Shown piece after piece: positions 8,884 to 18,057 of a DNA stretch of 45,368 nt. Positions within the stretch are counted from its first letter, which is position 1. Each line of letters starts with the position of its first letter. This stretch comes from Candidatus Yanofskybacteria bacterium RIFCSPLOWO2_02_FULL_44_18 (lineage in GTDB: Bacteria > Patescibacteriota > Minisyncoccia > 2-02-FULL-40-12 > GWA2-44-9). Below the pieces are notes generated by a model. It worked only from the letters and a program-made list of their open reading frames with translations, ran no database searches and had not been told where the DNA came from. The DNA is taken from positions 1 through 45,368 of the forward strand of contig MGKT01000005.1 of assembly GCA_001794755.1 (NCBI GenBank). Reading direction: 5' to 3'. The position numbers and the translations under genes were made by a program.

Positions 8884-8956
8884 TCCGCCCCCTGGGACTC
8901 GGACCCAGAACCTTATCCTTAAGAGGGATCTGCTCTACCAATTGAGCTAGGGGCGG
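8884..8956 (-). tRNA. tRNA-Lys(CTT), non-canonical T-loop
   Basis: Reverse complement CCGCCCC...GGGGCGG acceptor, anticodon loop CTCTTAA, T-arm CTGGG TCCGAGT CCCAG. Confidence 0.85.
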
Positions 8957-8979
8957 ATATAAAATTTTATCACATCGTG

Positions 8980-9051
8980 CGTCCCCGGCAGGAATCGAAC
9001 CCACATCAACAGCTTCGAAGGCTGCTGCTTTATCCGTTAAGCTACGGGGAC
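8980..9051 (-). tRNA. tRNA-Arg(TCG)
   Basis: Reverse complement GTCCCCG/CGGGGAC acceptor, GCAGC CTTCGAA GCTGT anticodon arm. Confidence 0.93.
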
Positions 9052-9075
9052 TAATAATATATTAAATATCATATT

Positions 9076-10233
9076 TTACCTCAATGAGCGACATTTTTCA
9101 ATTACTTTTGGCAGTACCTTTAATACATAATCAATATCTTTTTTTATTGTCTGGCGGCCGAGACTAAAACGAATTGCGCCGTTTAAGTATTTTTTAGGAA
9201 CACCGATGGCTTTCAGAACATGGGACGGTTCAACGGCATGCGACGTGCAGGCCGAACCGCTGCCGGCATGTATGCCGTGCTTATCTAGCTGAAGCAAAAT
9301 CTCTTCATTGCCAACACCGAATATTGAAATATTAATGTTGTTGGGCAATCTGTTTTTCTTTGGCCCGTTAAGCCTGACATCGGATATTTTTTTTAAAATA
9401 TTGGAAATAAAATAATCTTGGAGTTTCGGCAGTTTTTTGTTTTCTTTTTTATTAATCAGCGATATCGCTTTGGCTAACCCCAAAATAGCGGCCGTATTTT
9501 CCGTTCCCGCTCTGCGGCCTCTTTCCTGATTGCCGCCGAGGATGAGAGGTTTAATCTCTAAATCTCTTTTGACATACAAAACGCCGATGCCCTTGGGGCC
9601 GTATATTTTACTGCCGTTGAATGTCAGAAAATCCACGCCCAACTCGTGGACATTCATATTAAGGTACTCCGTCGCCTGGCATGCATCGACATGAAACAGT
9701 GGTCCACGATTGCGCGCGCTCAATGGTAGTTTACTCCTATATTCTTTTAGTAACTTCCCGATTTCTCTTATAGGCTCAATTGTGCCAATTTCGTTATTGG
9801 CATACATGACGGAAATGAGAACAGTGTCTTTTTTGATTAAATTTAATATATTTCGAGGATTCACAAAACCTTCCGCATCCACGCTGACTAAATCAATCTT
9901 GAATCCTTCCCCGGCGAGTTTCCCTATGGGCTCTAAAACTGACGGGTGTTCTATGGCAGTTGAAATAATGTGGCCAGAGCGGAATTTGTCCGCAACTCCA
10001 AATATGGCCGTGTTATTCGCCTCCGATCCCGACGATGTAAAAACAATCTCCTCGGGTCTGGCATTTATAAAGCGGGCGATTTGGGCTCTGGCCTGTTCTG
10101 TCTGGACTCGGGCGGCCCTGCCCCCATCGTTAAATGACGAGGGATTTCCGCACAGGTCCATAGAGCGACTCATCTCTTTTTTAACGCGGTTATCTATCGG
10201 AGTCGCAGCCGCGTTATCTAAATATACAGTCAT
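9076..10233 (-). CDS. cysteine desulfurase (NifS/IscS family)
   Basis: YLDNAAATPID, SSGSEANNTAIFG, FNGSKIYGPKGIGVLYV (PLP Lys), GSGSACTSHAVEPSHVL (catalytic Cys loop). Likely start at internal Met (10233). Confidence 0.94.
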   Translation of the reverse strand: MTVYLDNAAATPIDNRVKKEMSRSMDLCGNPSSFNDGGRAARVQTEQARAQIARFINARPEEIVFTSSGSEANNTAIFGVADKFRSGHIISTAIEHPSVLEPIGKLAGEGFKIDLVSVDAEGFVNPRNILNLIKKDTVLISVMYANNEIGTIEPIREIGKLLKEYRSKLPLSARNRGPLFHVDACQATEYLNMNVHELGVDFLTFNGSKIYGPKGIGVLYVKRDLEIKPLILGGNQERGRRAGTENTAAILGLAKAISLINKKENKKLPKLQDYFISNILKKISDVRLNGPKKNRLPNNINISIFGVGNEEILLQLDKHGIHAGSGSACTSHAVEPSHVLKAIGVPKKYLNGAIRFSLGRQTIKKDIDYVLKVLPKVIEKCRSLR

Positions 10234-10235
10234 GT

Positions 10236-11522
10236 TCAAGCATTGAGGCATTGGGTCTCCAGGTATTGGAGAACTTTTTCGTTCAATAGAGCAGATGAAA
10301 TATTTTCTCGTATCGCCTCGAGATTCAAGGGCATATTTTTATCAATCTCTCCTCTTAGGGTAGCCGTTTGAATGGCTTCTTGGATTGCTCCTTCAACCTC
10401 TGATTCTGACGGCTTAAGTTTTTCTTTTTTAGCCATAGCTTGGATGACAAGAGAAATTTTAACCTGTCTTTCCGCATCTTTGCGCCATTCTTGCCTTAAA
10501 TCATCCTGAGTTTTTCCGATGTGAGCAAGATATGGGCCGAGTTCCAAGCCGTTGCGGTGAAGGTCGCCGTCGAATCCTTCAATCATGCGGTCCAGCTGCC
10601 GGTTCAGTAGTATCTCCGGTACATCGAATTTATTTTGACCGATAATGTAATCCAGAATTTTCAATCTGACTCTTTGTCTTTCTTTGGATCTTTTCTCGAC
10701 CTCCAGGCCTTCGCGTATGTTCCTTTTTAAGCTCTCGACGCCGTCAAAGTCGCCCAAAGTCTTAACAAAATCATCGGTCACGTCCGGAAGTTCCGTTTTC
10801 TGTATCAAATTCAGATTAACGGTGAAATCTAGCTTCTTTCCAGCTATTTCTTTGTGGTAATAATCAGCCGGGGCAACAAGAGAAAATTTCTTTTCCTCAT
10901 TTTTTTTCATTCCGATAATATTATCTTCAAATCCGGGCATAAAACTTTTACCGCCCAGGACAACGGGATGATTCTTGCTTATTCCGCCTTCAATTGGCTT
11001 GCCGTCCAGGCAAACTTCAAAATCAACTTCCACCCTGTCGCCGGATTCGGCCGGGCCGTCTTTCTCAATCAGTCTGGCTCGGGAATTTCTTATCGTCTCG
11101 AGTGTTTCATCTATTTCCGCGTCATTGATTTCTACGGGATCAGGACTCACTTTAAAATCGGAGAAGTCGGCAACGGCCACATCGGGATATATCGCCAATT
11201 TAACTTTGTATACAAGTTTCTGCGGCGAGTTTTCAATAATCTTAAATTCGGTGGCGTCAATTAGCTCGTATTCCTGTTTCTGCAAACATTCGGCCAGGCT
11301 GCCTTTAATGGCCAAGTCCAGAGCTACTTCCCTTATTTTTTCTGGCCCGATAGATTTGCGGATTTGATCTTTTGGGACTTTGCCTTTTCTGAAGCCGTCA
11401 ATTTCAAGATCTCGGCCCAACTCGGACTCGGCTTTATCCACGTATTCGGCCAAATCGTCTTTACCCAGTTCTACTGTGGCCTCCAATATGGTGCTGTCTA
11501 TTTTATTGTACGTCGCTTCCAT
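10236..11522 (-). CDS. tig: trigger factor
   Basis: VDKAESELGRDLEIDGFRKGKVPKDQIRKSIG N-terminal ribosome-binding signature, FKBP-like and C-terminal regions. Start at MEATYNKID. Confidence 0.94.
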   Translation of the reverse strand: MEATYNKIDSTILEATVELGKDDLAEYVDKAESELGRDLEIDGFRKGKVPKDQIRKSIGPEKIREVALDLAIKGSLAECLQKQEYELIDATEFKIIENSPQKLVYKVKLAIYPDVAVADFSDFKVSPDPVEINDAEIDETLETIRNSRARLIEKDGPAESGDRVEVDFEVCLDGKPIEGGISKNHPVVLGGKSFMPGFEDNIIGMKKNEEKKFSLVAPADYYHKEIAGKKLDFTVNLNLIQKTELPDVTDDFVKTLGDFDGVESLKRNIREGLEVEKRSKERQRVRLKILDYIIGQNKFDVPEILLNRQLDRMIEGFDGDLHRNGLELGPYLAHIGKTQDDLRQEWRKDAERQVKISLVIQAMAKKEKLKPSESEVEGAIQEAIQTATLRGEIDKNMPLNLEAIRENISSALLNEKVLQYLETQCLNA

Positions 11523-12750
11523 CTTGTTTTTCGTTAACTGTTTCTTCGACTTTAAATGCTTCCTGGGGCGAACGGACATCTATTTTCCAGCCTGTAAGCT
11601 TAGCGGCCAAACGGACGTTTTGCCCCTTTTTACCGATGGCCAAAGAGAACTGATCATCGGACACCTCGACCAAAGCGTGCTTTCTGATGTCGTCTAAAAT
11701 TTTAACATCCAAGACTTTGGCCGGAGAAAAAGAGTTGGCGATGAAATCGTTAATTTTTTCACTCCACATGATAACGTCAATTTTCTCCCCTCCGAGATCG
11801 TTGATAACAGTTTGGACCCGCACTCCTTTTTGTCCTACCAATGATCCGATCGGATCGATGCCTTCTTCTTTCGACGAGACGGCTATTTTTGTCCTTGATC
11901 CGGCTTCCCTGGAAACGGCTTTTATTTCAACGGTGCCCGAATCTATTTCCGGAACTTCGACGCGGAATAGGCCGGCTACGACTCCGGGATGGGCACGGGA
12001 TAATATTACAACCGGGCCGCGGGGGTTTTCCTCAACCTTCAGAATCATGAATCGGTATCTCTGGCCCATGCGATAATTTTCATTCGACACCTGTTCCAGC
12101 GGCGGCAGAAGACCATTTGTTTTTCCGAGATCGACAAATACCAACGCTCCGTCGCGGCGCTGGACCAAACCGCTGATGATTTCCCCTTCTCTGCCTTTAA
12201 ACTCAGAAAAAATCGCTTCCCTTTCAGCTTCCCTCAATCTTTGAATTATTACCTGTTTGGCTGTTTGGGCGGCAATGCGGCCGAATTCCGTTTTGGGTTC
12301 AAGCGTTGCAACCAGTTCGTCTCCTACTTTTATGTTTTTGTTTTTTGTTTTGGCCTCTTCCAGAAGAATGTGTTTTTCGGGATTATATTTTATTTTTATC
12401 TCGCCCGTTTCCGTCTGGCTTATCTCATCTTCCGAGTGTTCCATTCTCCGGCGGCTTTCCATGTCCTGAAAATCAGGCTTCTCATCAACAATTTTAATCG
12501 GCAATTGTCCCGTTAAATATCCTTCCTCATCCACGCCTTCGACGACATAGTGGGTCTGGGAAATGTCCAAAGCTCCCGTATCCATATTTAATTTGGCCTT
12601 TATTATTTGGCCCTTCTTGCCGTAATCTCTCTTGTACGCGGCCGCGATTGCCGCCTCTATCGTCTCCAAAACGCTGCTCTCGGGAATGCCCTTCTCTTCG
12701 GAAATCTGCTTTATGGCTGACACGAATTCTTTAATGTTGAACATATTCAA
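11503..12750 (-). CDS. nusA: transcription termination/antitermination protein NusA
   Basis: N-terminal domain, S1 region (GLVQRRDGALVFVDLGKTNGLLPPLEQ), KH regions (DPIGSLVGQKGVRVQTVINDLGGEKIDVIMW, AIGKKGQNVRLAAKLTGWKIDV). Confidence 0.96.
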   Translation of the reverse strand: MNMFNIKEFVSAIKQISEEKGIPESSVLETIEAAIAAAYKRDYGKKGQIIKAKLNMDTGALDISQTHYVVEGVDEEGYLTGQLPIKIVDEKPDFQDMESRRRMEHSEDEISQTETGEIKIKYNPEKHILLEEAKTKNKNIKVGDELVATLEPKTEFGRIAAQTAKQVIIQRLREAEREAIFSEFKGREGEIISGLVQRRDGALVFVDLGKTNGLLPPLEQVSNENYRMGQRYRFMILKVEENPRGPVVILSRAHPGVVAGLFRVEVPEIDSGTVEIKAVSREAGSRTKIAVSSKEEGIDPIGSLVGQKGVRVQTVINDLGGEKIDVIMWSEKINDFIANSFSPAKVLDVKILDDIRKHALVEVSDDQFSLAIGKKGQNVRLAAKLTGWKIDVRSPQEAFKVEETVNEKQDGSDVQ

Positions 12751-12770
12751 TTGTGCGTTGATTTAAGAAA

Positions 12771-12793
12771 CAAGCCCGCCAGCGGCGGACTTG
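12771..12793. terminator. terminator hairpin
   Basis: CAAGCCCGCC-agc-GGCGGACTTG, downstream of the minus-strand membrane protein. Confidence 0.55.
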
Positions 12794-12846
12794 TCTAGAT
12801 TAAAATCAATCAGGTACGTATATATTATCAAAAAAGAAACAACCTG

Positions 12847-13521
12847 TCAAATAAGTTTTCTTTTATTGACGAATTCATACAGCGGGCCAATGAAAGCGCC
12901 GGTAAAAAAGAACCAGATGTATTCGCCAAGTGGAACACCGAAATACAGGCGCGTATACCAAGCCTCTCTAAGATACCAAAAATCTTTGATAAAAGTCGGG
13001 TATATGAAGATAAGCAGATAATAAATAGCGGACCCGATAAAAAGCATGAATAAGCCGCTAAAAATAGAATCCGCAAATAAATCGGTCCGCACCGATAATA
13101 TATAGGCCAAACTAATTAAATACGCCAAAATAGAAGAATAAAATGAACCCATCTGCAAGACATAATACAAAAATAAATATAAAAGCGAAAAACTTAGTAT
13201 AAAAATTACCGGGTTGCCCGGATCTTTGATTTTAATTCTTCTCTTTCTGAATCTTTTTCGATATATTTCTTCGTAAATTACAGCGGCAATTCCACCAATT
13301 GAAAAGCCAATAATAAAATCTTCAACACTTACACTTGTTCCCAGTACATTCAGGGGTCTCCACCAATCAATAATATTTGTGGTTTGGCTGACTAATCCGC
13401 CAAAACCAAACAAAATGCTCACGTAAATTATCTCATATCTTAAGTCCCTTCTGTGCATAAACAAAACTAACCAAACCGCAAAGAAAATTAGGGACCAAAA
13501 TAAATACAAATACTTCGCCAT
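12847..13521 (-). CDS. multi-pass membrane protein, lycopene-cyclase-domain-like candidate
   Basis: About 7 hydrophobic segments. SVEDFIIGFSIGGIAAVIYEEIY and VPLGEYIWFFFTGAFIGPLYE are reminiscent of CrtYc/d-type repeats. Confidence 0.7.
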   Translation of the reverse strand: MAKYLYLFWSLIFFAVWLVLFMHRRDLRYEIIYVSILFGFGGLVSQTTNIIDWWRPLNVLGTSVSVEDFIIGFSIGGIAAVIYEEIYRKRFRKRRIKIKDPGNPVIFILSFSLLYLFLYYVLQMGSFYSSILAYLISLAYILSVRTDLFADSIFSGLFMLFIGSAIYYLLIFIYPTFIKDFWYLREAWYTRLYFGVPLGEYIWFFFTGAFIGPLYEFVNKRKLI

Positions 13522-13550
13522 AGATACATTTTATATTATTTTAAATAAAC

Positions 13551-13572
13551 AAAAAGCCGGCGGTTAGCCGAC
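13551..13572 (-). terminator. Rho-independent terminator
   Basis: Minus strand GTCGGC-taacc-GCCGGC followed by TTTTTG, directly after the methyltransferase stop. Confidence 0.7.
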
Positions 13573-13573
13573 A

Positions 13574-14218
13574 TTAGTTCCTGCGGACAATGTAATGTAA
13601 AATATCACCCACCCTTTCGTAGGCGATGAAACCGAAGCTGACTTGTCGAAGAAGATCGTCAAAATCGGGTGGCAACCAGGAATTGACCAATACGGGTCTG
13701 TCATTGCCAAATTTTTCGCTCCGACCGTTGTACATGCCGCTCATGGTTCCATACGGAATGCTGATATATCCAATGGCGCCGTGCTTTAACACTCGCCTGA
13801 TTTCCTTGAGCGCCGGCAACGTTTTGAATCTAGGAAGGTGCATCAATGTCGTGAAACAGACGAAACCATCAAACATTTTAGATCTAAGAGGTATGGCTAA
13901 AATGTTGCTTCTCATCAAAAAGGCCCGGCCCTTCGCAATCTCCGCACCAAGAATCTCTTTGCCTTTCGCCAACATCGCAAAAGAAAGGTCGACTCCCACA
14001 CACCTAAATCCATCTTCGGTCAGCATTTTGGCATCTCGGCCTGTACCACAACCGACATCGAGAATGAGTTTTCCTTTTAAACGTTCAGTGAATATATACC
14101 AAAATTCATCTCGCCAGTGGGCCGGATTGACGTCATTCCACTTATCGGCAATCCTGTCATAAGACTCAATCGTCTTTTTTTCTTCCGCACTCAATGAGAG
14201 AAAATCTGCTTTCACCAT
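13574..14218 (-). CDS. class I SAM-dependent methyltransferase
   Basis: LILDVGCGTGRDAKMLTEDGFRCVGVDLS motif I/II, VCFTTLMHLPRF. Confidence 0.88.
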   Translation of the reverse strand: MVKADFLSLSAEEKKTIESYDRIADKWNDVNPAHWRDEFWYIFTERLKGKLILDVGCGTGRDAKMLTEDGFRCVGVDLSFAMLAKGKEILGAEIAKGRAFLMRSNILAIPLRSKMFDGFVCFTTLMHLPRFKTLPALKEIRRVLKHGAIGYISIPYGTMSGMYNGRSEKFGNDRPVLVNSWLPPDFDDLLRQVSFGFIAYERVGDILHYIVRRN

Positions 14219-14315
14219 TTTCCTCCTCAGAAAGAACTCGAATATTATACATTAATTTTGAAATTCGTCAAAACATAGAAGACTATCCACAAAAAAATAT
14301 GGACAAATAGCCATT

Positions 14316-15980
14316 TTGGGATATCGTGGCGGTGTGGATCCACTTCAAAATCAAAACGAGCTCGACAAAAAACTTGCCGACATCCAAATGAACCGGGCTG
14401 ATGAAGACCAGCAAGCCCTGGCCAGTAAACTTGGCTTGCCCTTTTCCGATTTGAAAGGCAAGCCGATTGACACGGAAGCCTTGGCCATCGTCGAGGAAAA
14501 TATCGCTCGGGCCGGAGGGTTGGCCGTAATATACAAGCAAGGAAGCAACACAACCTTAGCATTATTGGATCCCGACAAAGAGGAAGCCAAGCAGGTATTA
14601 GCCGGCCTGAAAACCAAGGGATACGCAATTTCAATAATCATCACCACCCAACGCGGCATCGAGAGGGCCTGGGTCCGCTACAAGGATGTGATTAAAAAGG
14701 AGGTTTTTGAAATTGGAGCCATAAAGGTGAGCGAGGAGGAAATAGCAAACTTTCAAAATCAGATCAAGAGCATATCCGATCTAAAGAACAAGGTGGCCGG
14801 TTTGTCGGTCACCAAACTTTTGGAAATACTGCTGGCTGGGGCATTGAAAATCGGCGCTTCGGATATTCACTTTGAACCTCAAGGACAGAAAACACGCTTG
14901 AGGTATCGCCTGGATGGTGTTTTAAACGATGTGGCCGATATTCCGTCTGAAGAATACAAAAAAATAGTAAGCCGGGTAAAAGTCCTTTCCAAGCTTAAAA
15001 TAAACGTTTCCGACAGCCCGCAGGACGGCCGATTCACGATCCATCTCTCAAATGTCGACATTGAAATCCGCGTTTCCGTTCTGCCTAGTGAGTACGGCGA
15101 AACTATTGTCATGCGCTTGCTTGATCCGCGAACGATTCGCCAGCAGCTGGAGGATTTGGGCATGCGTCCCGATCTGCTCGAAATCGTCAAAGAGCAGCTG
15201 AAAAAATCAACGGGAGCGATACTGACAACGGGCCCCACCGGTTCCGGCAAAACCACCAGTCTTTATGCTTTCATTCAGTACGTCAATTCGCCTGACGTGA
15301 AGGTCATAACCATCGAGGACCCGATTGAATACCATATTTCCAGCATATCCCAAACCCAAGTTGAGCCGGAGAAGGGGTATAGTTTTGCCACCGGATTGCG
15401 AGCCATCGTTAGGCAGGACCCGGATATCATCCTTGTCGGTGAAATAAGAGACGCTGAAACCGCCGAAATCGCGCTGAATGCCGCTCTGACCGGACATCTC
15501 GTGCTGTCCACGCTTCACACCAACAACGCGGCCGGCACAATTCCCCGCCTCATTGATCTGGGAATTCAAGCTCAAACAATCGCGCCGGCCATAACCATGG
15601 CCATGGCCCAGAGATTGGTGAGAAAACTATGTCCGTCGTGCAAAAAGGAAAGCATTTTATCTCTCGAAATTATGAAAAAAATAGAAGCTCATTTGTCAGG
15701 CATAGCTAAACGGTACGGCATAGATTTGAGAAATATTAAGATTTTTGAAGCCGGCAAATGCGATAAGTGCAACCAGACCGGATACTTGGGACGAATAGGA
15801 GTATATGAAGCATTTTTAATCACGCCGGACATGCAAAAACTCATTCTTTCTTCACCTTCTATTCCTGAAATTGAAGCAGCGGCTGTTGAACAGGGCATGG
15901 TTTCAATGCTTCAAGACGGATATCTTAAGATGATTGAAGGCCTTACGACCATGGAGGAAATTGAAAGAGTTTTAAGTTAA
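14316..15980 (+). CDS. pilB: type IV pilus assembly ATPase PilB / GspE family
   Basis: TTGPTGSGKTTSLYAF Walker A, VITIEDPIEY, QVEPEKGYSFATGLRAIVRQDPDIILVGEIRDAETAEIALNAALTGHLVLSTLHTN, CxxC pair CPSCKK / CDKCNQTGYLGR. Exact start uncertain. Confidence 0.95.
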   Translation: MGYRGGVDPLQNQNELDKKLADIQMNRADEDQQALASKLGLPFSDLKGKPIDTEALAIVEENIARAGGLAVIYKQGSNTTLALLDPDKEEAKQVLAGLKTKGYAISIIITTQRGIERAWVRYKDVIKKEVFEIGAIKVSEEEIANFQNQIKSISDLKNKVAGLSVTKLLEILLAGALKIGASDIHFEPQGQKTRLRYRLDGVLNDVADIPSEEYKKIVSRVKVLSKLKINVSDSPQDGRFTIHLSNVDIEIRVSVLPSEYGETIVMRLLDPRTIRQQLEDLGMRPDLLEIVKEQLKKSTGAILTTGPTGSGKTTSLYAFIQYVNSPDVKVITIEDPIEYHISSISQTQVEPEKGYSFATGLRAIVRQDPDIILVGEIRDAETAEIALNAALTGHLVLSTLHTNNAAGTIPRLIDLGIQAQTIAPAITMAMAQRLVRKLCPSCKKESILSLEIMKKIEAHLSGIAKRYGIDLRNIKIFEAGKCDKCNQTGYLGRIGVYEAFLITPDMQKLILSSPSIPEIEAAAVEQGMVSMLQDGYLKMIEGLTTMEEIERVLS

Positions 15981-15983
15981 AAA

Positions 15984-16155
15984 CAAAAACCCTGTAATCT
16001 GTAGGCAAAACCCGGATTTTCAAAAATCCAGGACAGGATAATTCTAAGGAGTTATCCAGTCGGAACCGAATAATCCATTATGATAGTATCCCGAATTAGG
16101 TCGGTGGTGTATGAAAATACGCTGACCCAATTGCCTACAGATTACAGGGGTTTTT
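15984..16155 (+). ncRNA. candidate structured RNA or TIR element of unknown family
   Basis: CCCTGTAATCTGTAGGCAA (15990-16008) pairs perfectly with TTGCCTACAGATTACAGGG (16131-16149). Internal hairpins GGATTT-tcaa-AAATCC, GGATAATTC-taag-GAGTTATCC and GTGTAT-gaaa-ATACGC, then a T-run. No ORF. Confidence 0.6.
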
Positions 16156-16212
16156 AAGAAAAACGATCCCTTTTGGGGATAAATTAATACTCTTATTTTA
16201 ATCTAAAAACAA

Positions 16213-17229
16213 ATGCCTGTCAATCCTCCTAAAATGGCCCCAAAAGCCACTCCGGAAGACCAAATCCTGGATTCGACTTTAAGGCCCGGAACATTTGAAG
16301 AATACATCGGTCAGGAAAAAATTAAAGCCAACCTAAGGGTCGCCGTCGGCGCGGCCAGGAAAAGAAACGATCAGATGGAGCACATCCTTCTGCACGGCCC
16401 GTCTGGCCTGGGCAAAACGACTCTTGCCTTCTTGATTGCCAAAGAATTGGGCAGCAACCTTCGAATAACGTCCGGCACTGCTCTTGAAAAGGCCGGTGAC
16501 GTCGGTTCGATTCTTACCGGTCTTTCAAACGGCGATGTTCTTTTCATAGATGAAGTCCACCGTCTAAATCGCAACGTCGAAGAAGTTATATATCCGGCCA
16601 TGGAGAACTACAAGCTTGATATCGTTATAGGGAAAGGCAATTCGGCCAAAACGCTGCAAATAGATCTGCCGCGTTTCACCCTCATTGCCGCAACCACCAA
16701 GATATCGGCCCTTTCGGCGCCCTTTCGCTCACGATTCGGCCTTAACTTCAGACTCGATTTTTACAATGAGAAAGACATTGAGAAAATATTATCCCGATCA
16801 TCAAAAATTCTGGGTGTTAAGGTCGAAAAAACCGCCCTTGAATCGATGGCCATGGCCTCGCGCTGCACGCCAAGAGTGGCAAACAGAATATTAAAACGCG
16901 TCCGGGACTACGCCCAAATGAAAGACGCGGATATCATCACAGCCGACCTTGCCGCCAAGAGTCTGTCGATGCTGGAAATAGACCAGAAAGGGCTGGAAGA
17001 AACGGATCGGAAGATTCTTCTTGCAATAGCCAATAAATTCAACGACGGGCCGGTTGGCTTGAAATCGATTGCCGCCGCCATATCGGAAGAGGAAGAAACG
17101 ATTGAAAGCGTCTATGAGCCGTATCTGATGCAACTTGGCTTTTTGGCCCGCACGCCCAAGGGCCGCGTCATTACGGCGGGCGGCAAAGAGCATCTGGGCA
17201 TTATGCCGAAGCAAACGTTGGATCTTTAG
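16213..17229 (+). CDS. ruvB: Holliday junction DNA helicase RuvB
   Basis: LRPGTFEEYIGQEKIKANLRVAV, LLHGPSGLGKTTLA, LFIDEVHRLNRNVEEVIYPAMENYKLDIVIG, GPVGLKSIAAAISEEEETIESVYEPYLMQLGFLARTPKGR. Confidence 0.97.
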   Translation: MPVNPPKMAPKATPEDQILDSTLRPGTFEEYIGQEKIKANLRVAVGAARKRNDQMEHILLHGPSGLGKTTLAFLIAKELGSNLRITSGTALEKAGDVGSILTGLSNGDVLFIDEVHRLNRNVEEVIYPAMENYKLDIVIGKGNSAKTLQIDLPRFTLIAATTKISALSAPFRSRFGLNFRLDFYNEKDIEKILSRSSKILGVKVEKTALESMAMASRCTPRVANRILKRVRDYAQMKDADIITADLAAKSLSMLEIDQKGLEETDRKILLAIANKFNDGPVGLKSIAAAISEEEETIESVYEPYLMQLGFLARTPKGRVITAGGKEHLGIMPKQTLDL

Positions 17230-17305
17230 CAACGCTCGGCTGAATAAATTAACGGGCGTCCTCGACAATCACGGCCACGTCGAAGACGTTATCATAAACA
17301 ACGCA

Positions 17306-17779
17306 ATGAGATGTATGGGAGTTGACCCCGGAACGCACCGTATAGGCGTCGGGATAATTGATATCTCCGGCCCAAAGATGATTTGCTGCCACTACGAACT
17401 AATCGAGAACTCCGGGGATGACAAAATAGCGAATTTTAAAACGACAGCGGCGGCGATTTCAAGGTTGGTAAAAAAATATAAGCCCGATATTGCCAGTGTG
17501 GAAAAATTATTCTTCACCAGCAATCAAAAAACAGTCATGGCCGTGAGTGAAATGCGCGGCGTCATAATAAACACTATCGCCGGTTTTAATATTCCCTTAT
17601 CCGAATACACGCCGTTACAAATAAAAATGGGGGTCACCGGTTACGGTAAAGCCGACAAGGGCCAAATCGAAAGAATGGTCAGGTTAATATTGGGAATCAA
17701 AGAAAAAATAAAACCGGATGACGTGACTGACGCTTTGGCCATTGCAATTTGCGGAGCAACTAATTATAATCCCTATTAA
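17306..17779 (+). CDS. ruvC: crossover junction endodeoxyribonuclease RuvC
   Basis: MGVDPGTHRIGVGII, ASVEKLFFTSNQKTVMAVSEMRGVI, GYGKADKGQIERMVRLIL, DVTDALAIAIC. Start set at internal ATG 17306. Confidence 0.94.
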   Translation: MRCMGVDPGTHRIGVGIIDISGPKMICCHYELIENSGDDKIANFKTTAAAISRLVKKYKPDIASVEKLFFTSNQKTVMAVSEMRGVIINTIAGFNIPLSEYTPLQIKMGVTGYGKADKGQIERMVRLILGIKEKIKPDDVTDALAIAICGATNYNPY

Positions 17780-17859
17780 CATTTCGACATTTTAACCAAT
17801 CTCTGTTTTGGTTATTGGTAACCCTAGGTAACCGAAGAGCCAAGCAAAGACGATTTGCC

Positions 17860-18024
17860 ATGTTCGAAACAAAACTTATGTGGGCCGACGAGATTACGAG
17901 AAAGGGGTCTGACGGTGACCTTGCCGATGGTGTTGTTGACGATGCGGACGACGACGACACAGACGATGATGATGACGATGTAGAAGACAAGGATTTGGGT
18001 GATACTGGCGAAGAAGAGTGGTAA
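17860..18024 (+). CDS. small Asp-rich acidic protein
   Basis: ORF ending DDADDDDTDDDDDDVEDKDLGDTGEEEW, followed by a strong terminator. Confidence 0.6.
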   Translation: MFETKLMWADEITRKGSDGDLADGVVDDADDDDTDDDDDDVEDKDLGDTGEEEW

Positions 18025-18057
18025 TAAAAAAACTCCGGCCGCGCCGGAGTTTTTTTA
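18025..18057. terminator. bidirectional Rho-independent terminator between convergent genes
   Basis: AAAAAAACTCCGGC-cgc-GCCGGAGTTTTTTT. Confidence 0.88.

Noticed and set aside
8757-8945. 62-aa ORF ending RPLGLGPRTLSLRGICSTN
   Set aside because: Overlaps the 3D-domain gene, a terminator and tRNA-Lys; no coding support.
10236-11579. Start of trigger factor at 11579
   Set aside because: The extra residues (MSVRPRKHLKSKKQLTKNK) overlap the nusA 3' end deeply; MEATYNKID at 11522 is the natural start.
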